Origin: Streptacidiphilus sp. P02-A3a
GTDB taxonomy: Bacteria; Actinomycetota; Actinomycetes; Streptomycetales; Streptomycetaceae
NCBI RefSeq assembly: GCF_014084105.1
Contig: NZ_CP048289.1
Coordinates: 629,922 to 693,921, forward strand
Length of the DNA stretch: 64,000 nt
Direction of reading: 5' to 3'
Both the position numbers and the translations under genes were made by a program. Below are positions 18,149 to 27,226 of the stretch, in pieces (the stretch's first letter is position 1; each line of letters opens with the position of its first letter). The notes beneath the pieces were generated by a model, which had not been told where the DNA came from, did not search any database, and saw only the letters and a list, made by a program, of their open reading frames with translations.

Positions 18149-18223
18149 AGACCTTCTCCTTGGCGGGCGAGCGTGGGTGTGTGCTTGGGACGGTGCCCGG
18201 GCGCGTGGCGGCAGAGCAGGCGG

Positions 18224-20062
18224 CTATTCCGTGCTCGCTGCTCCGGCGGCGACGGCTGTGACGGCGGGGCTGGGTGCCGGAGCCGGGGTGGGGGTCCGCT
18301 GGAACAGGATGCGTTGGCGGTGGTGCTCCTCGGTGAGGTCGTGCAGGCGGGCGTGTAGCAGGTCGGGCAGGGTGATCACGCCGGCTAGGCGGCCGTTGCC
18401 GGGGTCGATGACCGGTGCGCTGGTCAGTGAGGTCTCGGCGAACAGGTAGGCGATCTGGCGCAGGGTGTGGTCGGTGTGCACGACCAGGCGGCAGGGCTCG
18501 GCGGCGTCGGCCACGGTGCCGTTCGCAGTGGCTCGGGAGGTGTGGTCGCGCAGGCGGCGACGGGTGGTGATGCCGGACACGGTGCCGTCGGCGCCGGTCA
18601 CAGGTATCAGACGGGGAATGTCCGCTAGGTCGGCGAGGGTGTCGGTCAGCTGCTGGTCGAGCCGGGTGCGGCTGTCCAGGGCGTGCGGGCAGGGGTGCAT
18701 GACCTCGTGGGCGAAGAAGGTCTCCAGGGGGTCGGTGGAGTACTCGCGGGTCAGGTGCAGGCCGCGGCGGGCGATCTTCTCGGTCAGCACCGAGCGCTTG
18801 AGGACCAGCGCGGACAGCGCGTAGGCAGCGGTGGAGGCCACCAGCAGCGGCAGCAGTGCGCCCCAGGCGTGGGTGAGCTCCAGAGTGAAGACCACACCGG
18901 TCAGTGGCGAGCGCATGACGCCGCCGACCACGGCGGCCAGCCCGCACATGGCCCAGAAGCCGGGGATGACGTGCGGGAAGAGCATGCCCTCCCAAGCGCC
19001 GAGCGCACCGCCGATCATGAACACCGGAGCCAGCACACCGCCGGAGGTGCCCGATCCCAGGGACAGCGACCAGATAAGGGTCTTGACCACGAGGATGCCG
19101 ATGATCAGGGACAGCGTGGCGCGACCGGTCAGGAGCTGGTCGATGACGTCGTAGCCGACCCCCAGGGCGCGCGGTTCGATCAGGCCGCCGAGTCCGATGA
19201 TCGCGCCGCCGATCGCGGGCCACCACATCCAGTGGAAGGGCAGCTTGGCGAAAGCGTCCTCGGCGCGGTAGACCAGCCAGGTCGCGCCCACCGCCAGCGC
19301 GCCGCCGGTCAGCCCGCACACCACGGCCAGGGCCTCGTCCGGCGCGGTCAGGTGCAGGCCGGTCGCATCGACCGGGAAGACGGGGGCGGTGCCCAGCAGG
19401 AACCCCCGGCTCACGGTGGCCACGGCCACCGAGGCGGCCACGGGCACGAAACTGCGCGGACGCCACTCGAACAGCAGCAGTTCGACCGCGAGCAGGACGG
19501 CTGCCAGCGGGGAGTTGAAGGTGGCGGCCATGCCGGCGGCGGCGCCGGAGACCAGCAGGGTCTTGCGTTCGTCGGCGGACAGCCGCAGCAGCTGCGCGAG
19601 CATGGAGCCGATCGCGCCGCCGGTCATGATGATCGGGCCCTCGGCGCCGAACGGGCCGCCGGTTCCGATGCTGATGGCGGCCGAAATCGGCTTGAGCAGG
19701 GCGACCTTGGGGGCGATCCGGCTGCCGCCGGTCAGGATGGACTCGATGGCCTCGGGCATGCCGTGGCCGCGTATCTTCTCCGACCCGTAGCGCGCCATCA
19801 GTCCGACCACCAGCCCGCCCAGCACCGGCGCGCACAGGACCAGCCACCAGGGGTGGTGCACCAGTCCCGGGGCCACCAGGGAGACGTTCCAGCGCTGGTA
19901 GAAGACCAGGTTGGTGACCAGGCCGATCAGCCGCAGCAGCGCCAGCGCCGCCAGCGCGCCCACACCGCCGACCGCCAGCGCCAGCCCGGTGATCATCAGC
20001 ATCCTGGGGCGGACGGTGAAGTCGCCCAGGTGCGCGGCGGCATGGCCCCTCTTCGCGCTCAC
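18224..20062 (-). CDS. ClC-family chloride channel/antiporter with C-terminal CBS pair
   Basis: The protein has 612 residues. Multiple membrane spans cover about 20-425. Family motifs are GGPFGAEGP, with the gating glutamate at Glu141, and GSGTSGGVLAP. Residues about 445-585 form two CBS domains that usually bind nucleotides and regulate transport. The start ATG overlaps the MarR stop (ATGA), indicating a MarR-ClC operon, with the MarR protein probably controlling it. The canonical first motif GSGIP is replaced by RGHGMPEA (98-105), which may alter anion selectivity. Confidence 0.88.
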   Translation of the reverse strand: MSAKRGHAAAHLGDFTVRPRMLMITGLALAVGGVGALAALALLRLIGLVTNLVFYQRWNVSLVAPGLVHHPWWLVLCAPVLGGLVVGLMARYGSEKIRGHGMPEAIESILTGGSRIAPKVALLKPISAAISIGTGGPFGAEGPIIMTGGAIGSMLAQLLRLSADERKTLLVSGAAAGMAATFNSPLAAVLLAVELLLFEWRPRSFVPVAASVAVATVSRGFLLGTAPVFPVDATGLHLTAPDEALAVVCGLTGGALAVGATWLVYRAEDAFAKLPFHWMWWPAIGGAIIGLGGLIEPRALGVGYDVIDQLLTGRATLSLIIGILVVKTLIWSLSLGSGTSGGVLAPVFMIGGALGAWEGMLFPHVIPGFWAMCGLAAVVGGVMRSPLTGVVFTLELTHAWGALLPLLVASTAAYALSALVLKRSVLTEKIARRGLHLTREYSTDPLETFFAHEVMHPCPHALDSRTRLDQQLTDTLADLADIPRLIPVTGADGTVSGITTRRRLRDHTSRATANGTVADAAEPCRLVVHTDHTLRQIAYLFAETSLTSAPVIDPGNGRLAGVITLPDLLHARLHDLTEEHHRQRILFQRTPTPAPAPSPAVTAVAAGAASTE

Positions 20063-20556
20063 AGCAGCACCGGGCCGTGCAGCTCGGCGGCGTAGTTCTC
20101 CCCCACTGCGGCATGGAAGGCCCGCAGGCCAGCGGCGGTGGCCGCGCGCTGCTCGGGTTCCAGCATGGCCAGGACCCGGGCCAGTTCCCGTTCGCGCCAG
20201 GCCAGGACCTGGTCCACCAGCAGGTGTCCACGCTCCGTCAGCTCCAGGGTGACCACCCCGCGGTGGCGTTCGTCCCGTCCCCGCGCCAGGTGGCCGGAGT
20301 CGGCCAGCCGGTCCGCAAGCCGGGTGATCGAGGAGGCCCCCAGGCCCAGTGCATGGGCGACCTTCGAGGAGGGAGAGCAGCCCAGGTCGTTCAGCGTCAC
20401 CAGCAGCCGGAACTGCGGCAGGGACACCTCGCCGTCCAGGACCTCCAGGCTGTGCAACGCCACCCCGATCAGGTCGCGCGCCGCAGTCTGGAACGCCTGT
20501 ATCTCATCGTGTGTGGGCTCGTCGGATGCCGTGGATCGGCCCGCTGTTCCATGCAT
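20059..20556 (-). CDS. MarR-family transcriptional regulator
   Basis: The protein has 165 residues. The winged-helix core SLPQFRLLVTLNDLG, ASSITRLADRLADSGHLARG and RGVVTLELTERG is typical of MarR. It overlaps the ClC gene by 4 nt and probably regulates the operon. No clear Shine-Dalgarno precedes the ATG at 20556. The upstream DNA is AT-rich with the dyad ATTG-n7-CAAT (20566-20580), a plausible MarR operator; translation from an ATG at 20601 cannot be excluded and would put this dyad inside the gene. Confidence 0.8.
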   Translation of the reverse strand: MHGTAGRSTASDEPTHDEIQAFQTAARDLIGVALHSLEVLDGEVSLPQFRLLVTLNDLGCSPSSKVAHALGLGASSITRLADRLADSGHLARGRDERHRGVVTLELTERGHLLVDQVLAWRERELARVLAMLEPEQRAATAAGLRAFHAAVGENYAAELHGPVLL

Positions 20557-21244
20557 AGGAAAAGTATTGCATAAGACAATGTTTGCTTTGAGGTAGCACA
20601 TGGGGCGCAGACGAGCACACGCAGGGGGCAGACCCTGGCGATGACGGGCCCTGCGGCCCGCAGGGGCGCGTCCGGTCAAGCCAGGATCAGCCAGCAAACG
20701 GTCCAGCCTTCGACCGCCCACGCACGGGGCAGGCATGGTCGCGTGTCCGTGCCACGTCCTTGAGCTCGGCGGCCATTACCAGTCGTGGACACCCGGGTGT
20801 GCCATCAGCACGGCATCCATTCCCTCGAAGATCTCCGCCGACACGCAGGCTGCAGGATGAAGGTCCCGGCATCGACAGCAGGCCTTGACGAGAAACTTCG
20901 ACCGCATGGTCACTCGATTGGGGACTGCGCTGGCCGGGGAAGCGTAGTAGTCATGTGGAGTGGATTCGCCGAGCGATGACCAGCGATCCAGTCCCGGTGG
21001 GCGCGTTGTCGGTAGTCGACAAGTGCTCCGGCCCTGAGCCGCGGCCTGAGCCGGAATCCCCCTCGGGCGTCGGCTCCACTCGGAGCGAAGGGGGCGAGCG
21101 CCGGTCCGGTGGACAGCCGGTGGACAGACGCCTTTGGACGGTGCAGCACGAGGCGGCACGGGGCAACCCGGTGGACGTGCTCTGATCAGAAAAAACGTCA
21201 CTATGTGGCACGACACGGCACCACGCAACATGAACGCTCGCGGT
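20557..21244. other. 688-bp gap between the MarR operon and the tRNA fragment
   Basis: Apart from the AT-rich dyad upstream of marR (20566-20580) I see no gene, hairpin or repeat that can be supported. Open frames across it translate to Arg/Pro-rich sequence or run on from the transposase remnant. Confidence 0.5.
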
Positions 21245-21289
21245 CTCGTAATGCGTAGGTCTCGGGTTCGAATCCCGAAGGCGGCTCCA
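21245..21289 (+). other. 3' half of a tRNA-Thr(CGT): putative att site
   Basis: The 45 nt read as the exact second half of a tRNA: anticodon loop CTCGTAA (21245-21251), 3' anticodon stem TGCGT, variable loop AGGTC, a perfect 5-bp T-stem TCGGG/CCCGA around TTCGAAT, 3' acceptor strand AGGCGGC, discriminator T and CCA. No D-arm or 5' acceptor strand precedes it, and the 5 nt before the loop do not pair with TGCGT. tRNA 3' halves that begin at the anticodon loop are the usual crossover cores of tyrosine integrases of actinobacterial elements, so this is probably an attL/attR scar. Confidence 0.8.
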
Positions 21290-21306
21290 TGGTGGGGCGT
21301 GGCAGC

Positions 21307-22530
21307 GATCTTGTGTAAGTCGCTTGGTGTCATTGGATGCTGAGCCGGTCCTCGAAGAACAGTGAGAACTGGTTCAGTGCCTCCTTCCAGTGTGGGGCGA
21401 CGTGGTTCGCGTCGCGCGTGTTGGGGTTGATCTGATCGCGGACTGCCGGGTAGAGCACCTTCAGGGCAGCCTGTTCGGAGGGGAAGTGGCCGCGGTTGCG
21501 GGTCGCTTTCCGTAGCCGGGAGTTGATCGACTCCACCATGTTCGTGGAGTAGACGACTTTCCTTATCGCGGGCGGGAACGCCAGGTAGGGCGTGAACTCG
21601 CTCCAGGCCGCGCGCCAGGTGCGGACCACGGCCGGGTAGCGGGCTCCGAGGTCGGAGCCGGTGAACTCGGCCAGGGCCAGCTCGGCGGCCTGCTCGGTCG
21701 GGGCCGTGTAGATCGCCCGCAGGGCCGGTACCAGCGCGGGGTGGTCCTTGCTCGACGTGAGCCGCAGGGACGCGCGGATCAGGTGGATCACGCACGTTTG
21801 GACGGTGGCCTTGGGCCAGGTCGCGGTGACCGCGTCGGGCAGGCCCTTGAGGCTGTCGCAGGCCCAGGACGTCCTTGCGGCCGTCCATGTCGACGCCGAC
21901 GGCCACGTAGACCGGCTTGGCGGCCACCGATCCGGAGCGGATCCTCACCCACAGGGCATCGATGTAGATGATCGGCCAGACCGCGTCCAGCGGCCTGTTC
22001 TGCCAGGCGGCCAGTTCGTCGACCACCGCGTCGGTGACCTTTGCTGATCAGGTCCGGGCTGACCTGGACGCCGTAACTGCCGGCCAGGTGGGAGCGGATG
22101 TCGCGCACGCTCATCCCTCGCGCGTACAGCGACAGGATCCGCTCGTTGAACCCGGCCAGCCGCCGGGCGTTCTTCGGCACCAGTCGCGGCTCGAAGTCCC
22201 CCTTGCGGTCGCGGGGCACCGCCACGGTCACCGCGCCGACATCGGTCAGCACGGTCTTGGGCGAGGTCCCGTTGCGGGAGTTGCCCGAGCCGCGGCCCGC
22301 TCCAGCACCGCCCTGGTGACCTCGGTCAGCAGTTCGCCCTCACCCAGCAGAGCCGCTCCGGAGGCATCGGCACTGTCCATCAACCGCTCGACGACCTCAT
22401 CGACCAACGTACTCGCGTCCGGTTCGACGACCGGTCCATCCTTGTCCGTCACCACTCGTCCGTTCCGCCTGGCCGAGGGCCCGAGCACCGAGCCCCGGCC
22501 AGGCTGTCACATCACGGACTTACACGATCT
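21307..22530 (-). mobile_element. Decayed IS256-family insertion sequence
   Basis: Imperfect terminal inverted repeats sharing GTGTAAGTC (21313-21321) and GACTTACAC (22517-22525), each flanked by GATC, bracket an IS256-type transposase remnant. The left end is 17 bp from the tRNA fragment. The right end lies inside a small gene and supplies its stop codon. I saw no clear target-site duplication. Confidence 0.8.
21330..22488 (-). pseudogene. IS256-family transposase, broken by two deletions and a frameshift
   Basis: Fragments of one transposase occur in order in changing frames: an N-terminal part with GEGELLTEVTRAVLERA (22488 to about 22290), then VAVPRDRKGDFEPRLVPKN and MSVRDIRSHL (22252-22050), then PIIYIDALWVRIRSG and VGVDMDGRKDVLGL (22026-21860), then TCVIHLIRASLRLTSSKD to the end (21791-21330). 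An extra A after SK near 22047 shifts the frame. About 20 codons are missing at each of two other joints compared with typical relatives. No functional transposase can be made. Confidence 0.88.
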
Positions 22531-22816
22531 TTCGGACACGCCCGAGCGGGTTCGCCGGGGTGGCCATCCGGGTGGTGTCGAGTGCGGGGGCGAGGTCGAC
22601 GCTGTAGCGGGCGGTGCGGAGCATGTCGGCTGCATGGGTGGCGATGGCGGCTTGCTTGCCCCGGTCCATGCTGGTCGGCAGACGGTGCCGCGGGCCGTGC
22701 CAGTCGTTGGTGAAGGCGAAACCGGCGTGGTTGAGCAAGAAGTGGGCGAGGCCGTCTCCCCCACGGGCGACGACGATTCCACTGGGCTCGGCGGTGATGG
22801 TGACGGCTACGGGCAT
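22520..22816 (-). pseudogene. Small conserved hypothetical protein truncated by the IS
   Basis: The open frame encodes 98 residues from an ATG at 22816 (MPVAVTITAEPSGIVVARGG...). The last codons and the TAA stop lie in the IS right end: the TAA is part of GTGTAAGTC. The original C-terminus is therefore lost. The sequence resembles small uncharacterised Streptomyces proteins; no function is known to me. Confidence 0.6.
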
Positions 22817-23022
22817 GGTGGACTCCTGGACGAGTGGCGTCAGTGGAAGGGCTGGGATCAGGTGGCCGAGGGTGTGCTGTGTGCGCTGCAAGTACGCGAT
22901 CACGGCGTTGACCTGGAAGAAGAGTGGCGGACACGAGCCCGGGGGCCGGGCCGTCAGGAACAGAAGGATCCGCGGATTCCGCGATTTGGCCCTGACGGAG
23001 ATCGCTGGTAGAGGCACCTGGC

Positions 23023-23512
23023 TCATCGGGCCTGGTAGAGGCCGTGGCTGTAGGCGAAGTCCATGCAGGCGGCGCGGGCGTTGTAGGCGTCGTGGTGCAG
23101 CCGGGCCCAGCGGCCGTCCTGGCGGATGACGGCGGCGACGATGTCTTGAGGTTGACGGTCGTGGTGCCGTAGATCGGGAGTTCGGTGGACAGCCAGCCGA
23201 AGGAGGACGGGTTTTGCTTGCGGTCCGGGTCCTCCCAGCGGTCGAGGGCGCGCTGGAAGGTCTGTGTGCCGAGGGAGGCCCACACGCCCCAGGAGAAAAC
23301 CTCGCCGGTGTCGCGGACGGGTATCTCGGTCAGGCCGTGGATGAAGAACGCCTGGCCCTTGATGACGCACAGGTCCGAGTCGGTCGGCTGCCCTCGTCGT
23401 CGGCGTAGTCCGCACGCCACAAGTCCGGGGAGCGGGCACCGTAGGAGAGGGCAGGGTCGACGTGGTCGCCGTGGCAGCAGGCACAGGTGAGCGATTGCGG
23501 CGTGCTGATCAT
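23023..23512 (-). pseudogene. DUF2199-type protein, frameshifted
   Basis: The N-terminal reading MISTPQSLTCACCHG with a Cys-x2-Cys pair continues to YADDEG. A single missing base near 23395 moves the frame to DSDLCVIKGQAFFIHGLTEI and EVFSWGVWASLG, which are typical DUF2199 segments. A second shift near 23145 leads to an unrelated-looking C-terminus ending at 23023. The gene is inactive as written; both shifts should be checked against reads. It belongs to the decayed zone beside the IS. Confidence 0.65.
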
Positions 23513-23564
23513 GGCTGGGCAGCGTACCGCGTGTCACCGACGTCCATGCCAGAGGGCGCCTGTG

Positions 23565-23635
23565 GGGCGTTTCGACTTCATCGAAGGCTGGTATGACCTG
23601 CACCGATTCCATAGCGGCCTGGGCTGCAAAGCCCA
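23565..23635 (+). pseudogene. IS3-type transposase C-terminal remnant
   Basis: The plus-strand translation GRFDFIEGWYDLHRFHSGLG closely matches the end of IS3-family OrfB proteins (FxxIExWYNxxRxHSxLG). No catalytic DDE residues or ends remain. It fills part of the gap between the DUF2199 pseudogene and the SDR gene; the rest of the gap is unassigned. Confidence 0.65.
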
Positions 23636-23732
23636 GCCGCTTGGGAAGCCACCAACGCAGCCTGACCGACACCCACAACCTGTTCGTCGAACCGGAGCGA
23701 GCTCAGCCGATGCCGGGGACGCCGCACCTCGC

Positions 23733-24440
23733 TCACCAGGGGAGGGTGCCTCCGGCGCTGAAGTACCCCCCGGTGGGGCCGTCGGGGGCGACCATCGCCA
23801 TCCGCACGATCACCTCGGCTCCCTGCTCCACGGTCTGGGCACCGGTGTTCCCGTTCAGGTCGGTGCTGGTGAAGCCGGGCTCCACGGCGTTGACGCGCAT
23901 CCACGGGAACGCCTTGGCGTACTGCACCGTGACCATGTTGACCGCGGCCTTGGACGCCGGATAGGCGACGCCGGGGTAGGCGTACGAGGGCGTCCCCGGC
24001 GCTGTGACTCGGGTCAGCGAGGCCAGGCCGCTGCTGACGTTGACCATGACCGCGGCGGCGGAGCGTTCCAGCAGCGGCAGTATGGCGTGGGTGACCCGGA
24101 CCGTCCCGAAGACGTTGGTCTCGAAGGTCCTGCGCATCAGGTCGGCGGTCACGTCGGCGGCGCCGACCGTCCCGGACTCGCTCATCTCGACCTGCACGCC
24201 CGCGTTGTTGACCAGGACGTCGAGGCCCCCGTCCGCCGCGATGGTCTTCGCGGCCGCCTCGACCGAGGAGTCGTCGGTGACGTCGAGCACGACCAGCCGG
24301 GCGCCCAGTTCCGTGGCGGCGCGGCGGCCCCGGTCGGCGTCCCGGCAGCCGAGGTAGACGGTGTGTCCCGCTTCGATGAGTCGGCGGGCGGCCGCGAAGC
24401 CGAGACCCTTGTTCGCTCCGGTGATCAGTGTGGTCCGCAT
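23733..24440 (-). CDS. Short-chain dehydrogenase/reductase (carbonyl-reductase-like)
   Basis: The protein has 235 residues from an ATG at 24440 with GGAGG directly upstream. GANKGLGF is the nucleotide-binding glycine motif, NNAG is present, and YPASKAAV holds the catalytic Tyr-x3-Lys. It resembles NADPH-dependent carbonyl reductases. It stands at the left border of the polyketide cluster. It is not a canonical type II PKS C9 ketoreductase by sequence, so involvement in the pathway is uncertain. Confidence 0.85.
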   Translation of the reverse strand: MRTTLITGANKGLGFAAARRLIEAGHTVYLGCRDADRGRRAATELGARLVVLDVTDDSSVEAAAKTIAADGGLDVLVNNAGVQVEMSESGTVGAADVTADLMRRTFETNVFGTVRVTHAILPLLERSAAAVMVNVSSGLASLTRVTAPGTPSYAYPGVAYPASKAAVNMVTVQYAKAFPWMRVNAVEPGFTSTDLNGNTGAQTVEQGAEVIVRMAMVAPDGPTGGYFSAGGTLPW

Positions 24441-24576
24441 ACCTCCACGATGGGGCCCGCACCGCGGTGCGGCCGCGCACGCCACTCCATCGTGGGAGTG
24501 TCGGCGCGCCGGTTCGCACGAAGTTCCGGGACGGAGGGCGACCCGCAACCGGCGGTCGCCCTCCGTCCGCCGACCG

Positions 24577-25878
24577 TCAGGCGGAGGCAGCGGCCGCCGA
24601 GGTGACGAACTCGGAAGCCTCGCGTGCCTGTTGCCGCACCGTCGAGAGATCGTGGTGCAGCAGTCGACCGCCCTGCTTGACGATGCGTCCGGCCACGAGC
24701 ACGGTGTCCACGTTGCCGGGGTGGGCCGCGCTGACCACCGAGCCGATCGGGTCGTGCGTGCCCGCCAGGTTCAGGTCCCCGGCGCGCAGCAGCACGATGT
24801 CCGCCTGCTTGCCGACCTTCAGCGAGCCGACCCGGTCGCCCAGGCCGAGCGCCCGGGCCCCGTCCAGGGTCGCCATCCGCAGCAGGTCGGCCGGGGTCAG
24901 GTGCGGTCCCGGCACGAGGTAGCTGGTGAGCAGCCCGGCCCGGATCACCGAGAACATGTCGCCGCCCACGGTGGTGACCACGTCCACGCCGAGTCCGGTG
25001 GTCACCCCGGCGGCGCGCAACCGACCGATCAGCGGACCTCCGTGGCCCAGTCGGGCCTCGACCGCGGGCGTGATCGAGACCGCCGAGCCGGAGTCGGCAA
25101 TCATCGCCAACTCGTCGTCAGCCAGCGAGTTCCCGTGCACGTAAAGGGTGTTCGGGCGGAGCAGTCCGTGCTCCCGCAGCACCTCGATCGGCCGGTCGTT
25201 CACCGGACCGCTGGCGACATGGGTGACGATCGGCAGGCCCAGTTCGTCGGCCAGCCGCCAGTCCGCCTCGATCGCGTCCAGCTTCTGGTTCGACGGGCCG
25301 AGCGAGGCCGCCGCCATGGTGATCAGCGACTCGCCGCCGACCAGTTCCCGGGCGCGGCGGACGTCGTCCTGGTGCTGCGGGGTGAGCAGGTAGCCGAAGA
25401 CCGCGCGGACCCCGGCCGCGCGTGTCCCGTCAAGTGCGGCCTCGGCGTAGTCGAGGTCGAAGCCGGGGACGAAGCCGTCGCTCTGGACCCGGTCCGCCCG
25501 CGCGTAGGCGAAGTCCTGGACCGTGGTGACACCGGCGTCCAGGCACTCCAGCGAGCCGAGCAGGTTGGCCGCCCGCACGTCCTCCGGCCGGAACCGGGGG
25601 CCGAGCTGTTGGCGCACCAACTGGAAGTAGTCGGGCAGGTCCACGTCCACCGCGATGGACCGCAGGACCGCCTGCCAGACATGGCGGTGGGTGTCCACGA
25701 AGCCCGGCAGCACGATCCGGTCGGACGCGTCCAGGACCGTCGTCCCGGCCGGGATCCGAAGGTTCGGGCCGACGGCGGCGATCCGGCCGTCTTCGATCAG
25801 CACGTCCCATCCGGGGTGCGCGCTCGGTTCCGGCTCGGTGTCGATGACGAGCCCGTTGCGTAGCAGGAAGGATTCCAT
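24577..25878 (-). CDS. Amidohydrolase (metal-dependent, cytosine-deaminase/chlorohydrolase-like)
   Basis: The protein has 433 residues from an ATG at 25878 with GGAGG 6 nt upstream. The metal-binding His64-x-His66 (VDTHRHVWQ), a later THVASG, YVHGNSL and an Asp in LGVDVVTT fit the amidohydrolase superfamily. It would hydrolyse or deaminate a C-N bond, or a related bond, in the cytoplasm. It diverges from the methyltransferase gene at 26152, so it is probably cluster-associated. An amidohydrolase is unusual in an aromatic polyketide pathway and suggests a nitrogen-containing or C-C-hydrolysed product. Confidence 0.85.
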   Translation of the reverse strand: MESFLLRNGLVIDTEPEPSAHPGWDVLIEDGRIAAVGPNLRIPAGTTVLDASDRIVLPGFVDTHRHVWQAVLRSIAVDVDLPDYFQLVRQQLGPRFRPEDVRAANLLGSLECLDAGVTTVQDFAYARADRVQSDGFVPGFDLDYAEAALDGTRAAGVRAVFGYLLTPQHQDDVRRARELVGGESLITMAAASLGPSNQKLDAIEADWRLADELGLPIVTHVASGPVNDRPIEVLREHGLLRPNTLYVHGNSLADDELAMIADSGSAVSITPAVEARLGHGGPLIGRLRAAGVTTGLGVDVVTTVGGDMFSVIRAGLLTSYLVPGPHLTPADLLRMATLDGARALGLGDRVGSLKVGKQADIVLLRAGDLNLAGTHDPIGSVVSAAHPGNVDTVLVAGRIVKQGGRLLHHDLSTVRQQAREASEFVTSAAAASA

Positions 25879-26151
25879 GGTATGCCTCCAAGGCAGGCCC
25901 ACGAGCAATTCTTTCCCTGAATCTATAACGCTTTCCGGTGGTCTGATGCAATACCGCCGACCGGATGCGAAACGGTTAGCCAGGTTTGAGTGGAGCTTTA
26001 ACGCGGCGCTCCACCATGGGTCCGTGGGACCGCCGTCCCTCCCGGAGAATCCGGCGCACGGGAAATCCAGGGCACTTTTTCCGGGCCGAACCACCGGAGT
26101 AAATTCGTTTGAAATCATCGAATCATCCGAGCGGCCGAAGAGGAAAATCAG
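25879..26151. promoter_or_regulatory. Divergent promoter region with possible SARP-type repeat
   Basis: On the minus strand TTAAAGC-n4-CTCAAAC (26001-25984) has the 11-bp heptamer spacing of SARP sites, and CTCAAAC matches a heptamer upstream of the dioxygenase gene (39040-39046). The region is AT-richer than its flanks. A GAGGAAA ribosome binding site precedes the gene at 26152. Confidence 0.4.
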
Positions 26152-27207
26152 ATGGCCATTGTCAGGAGCACACCTCCCGGCGCGGACGCGGACGCGGAAG
26201 GCGTCTCGCCGGTGACCGCACTGCGCGAACTGGCGCTCGCCTCCGCTGCGCCGGCGTCGCTACGCGCCGCCATTCGGCTCGGTGTCGCCGACGAACTCGG
26301 CGACACTCCCGTGCCGGTACCCCAGCTGGCGAAGCAACTGGACGTCGACGCAGCCGTCCTGACCCGGCTGCTGCGCAATCTGCGCTGCTACGGGGTCTTC
26401 GACGAGACCGCCGACGGTCTCGTGCACACGGCGACCTCCCGGCTGCTGCGCGAGGACCACCCGCAGCGGTTGCGGAACTGGGTGCAGTGGGTGACCGAGC
26501 CGTGGGTGTGGGAGCTCTGGCCCGACCTGCAGTCGGCGGTCGTGGACGGAAGGGGCCACTTCGAGGAGCGCTACGGCGACGAGTTCTTCGCCCGCCTGCA
26601 CCGCGAGTGGCCGGAGTCGACAGAGGTGTTCAACCGCTCGCAGACCGAGCTCAGCGCGCTGACCTCGGCGGCCATCGCGGACGCGCTGGACCTGAGCGGG
26701 GTCCGCACGTTCGCGGACGTCGGCGGTGGTCGCGGCTTCACGCTGGCCACGCTGCTGGAGCGCAATCCCCACCTGCACGGGACGCTGGTTGACCTGCCGG
26801 CCGCCGTCGCGCAGCCGGACCCGCGGTTGCGGCCCGGCGGCGCGCTGGCGGCCCGCAGCGAGGTGGTCGCCGGTGACTGCCTGCGGGAGATCCCGGTCGA
26901 GGCGGAGGTCTACCAGTTCAAGAGCATCCTCGAATGGGACGACGAGCGGACCGTGGTGGCGCTCCGCAACGCCAGGAAGGCCGGTCGCCCGGGCAGTCGG
27001 GTGCTCATCATCACCAACCTCGTAGACGACAGTCCGGAGCCCCGGTACGCCACCGGGATCGACCTGCTGTTCCTGCTCAACACGAACGGCAAGCGGCACA
27101 CCAAGGAGGGTGTGACCGCGTTGGTGGAGCGGGCCGGTCTGCGCTTCGAGAGCCTGTCCTCGATCCCGCCGCTGCTGCACGTGGTCGAGGCGTCCGTCCC
27201 CGAGTAG
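26152..27207 (+). CDS. O-methyltransferase-fold protein (DnrK/RdmB-like family)
   Basis: The protein has 351 residues. An N-terminal winged-helix dimerisation domain (about 20-110) precedes a Rossmann AdoMet domain with a normal motif I, DVGGGRG (about 189-195). Where methyltransferases carry LHDW, this protein reads SILEWDDE, aligning Leu with the catalytic His. In this family loss of the base can accompany non-methylating AdoMet-dependent chemistry (RdmB-type hydroxylation, 10-decarboxylation). Methylation is therefore possible but not certain. It heads the rightward operon 26152-33479. Confidence 0.82.
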   Translation: MAIVRSTPPGADADAEGVSPVTALRELALASAAPASLRAAIRLGVADELGDTPVPVPQLAKQLDVDAAVLTRLLRNLRCYGVFDETADGLVHTATSRLLREDHPQRLRNWVQWVTEPWVWELWPDLQSAVVDGRGHFEERYGDEFFARLHREWPESTEVFNRSQTELSALTSAAIADALDLSGVRTFADVGGGRGFTLATLLERNPHLHGTLVDLPAAVAQPDPRLRPGGALAARSEVVAGDCLREIPVEAEVYQFKSILEWDDERTVVALRNARKAGRPGSRVLIITNLVDDSPEPRYATGIDLLFLLNTNGKRHTKEGVTALVERAGLRFESLSSIPPLLHVVEASVPE

Positions 27208-27226
27208 AGGAATTGAGGATTCCACA

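Noticed and set aside
17841..20231. 796-residue minus-strand frame over the ClC gene
   Set aside because: It is another frame of the same region; the ClC reading has gating and CBS motifs and coupled starts.
21245..21289. Complete tRNA gene
   Set aside because: No D-arm, no 5' acceptor strand and no pairing 5' half of the anticodon stem exist upstream; only the 3' half is present.
21134..21343. Plus-strand frame across the tRNA fragment
   Set aside because: Its apparent coding quality comes from translation of the tRNA 3' half; it has no ribosome binding site.
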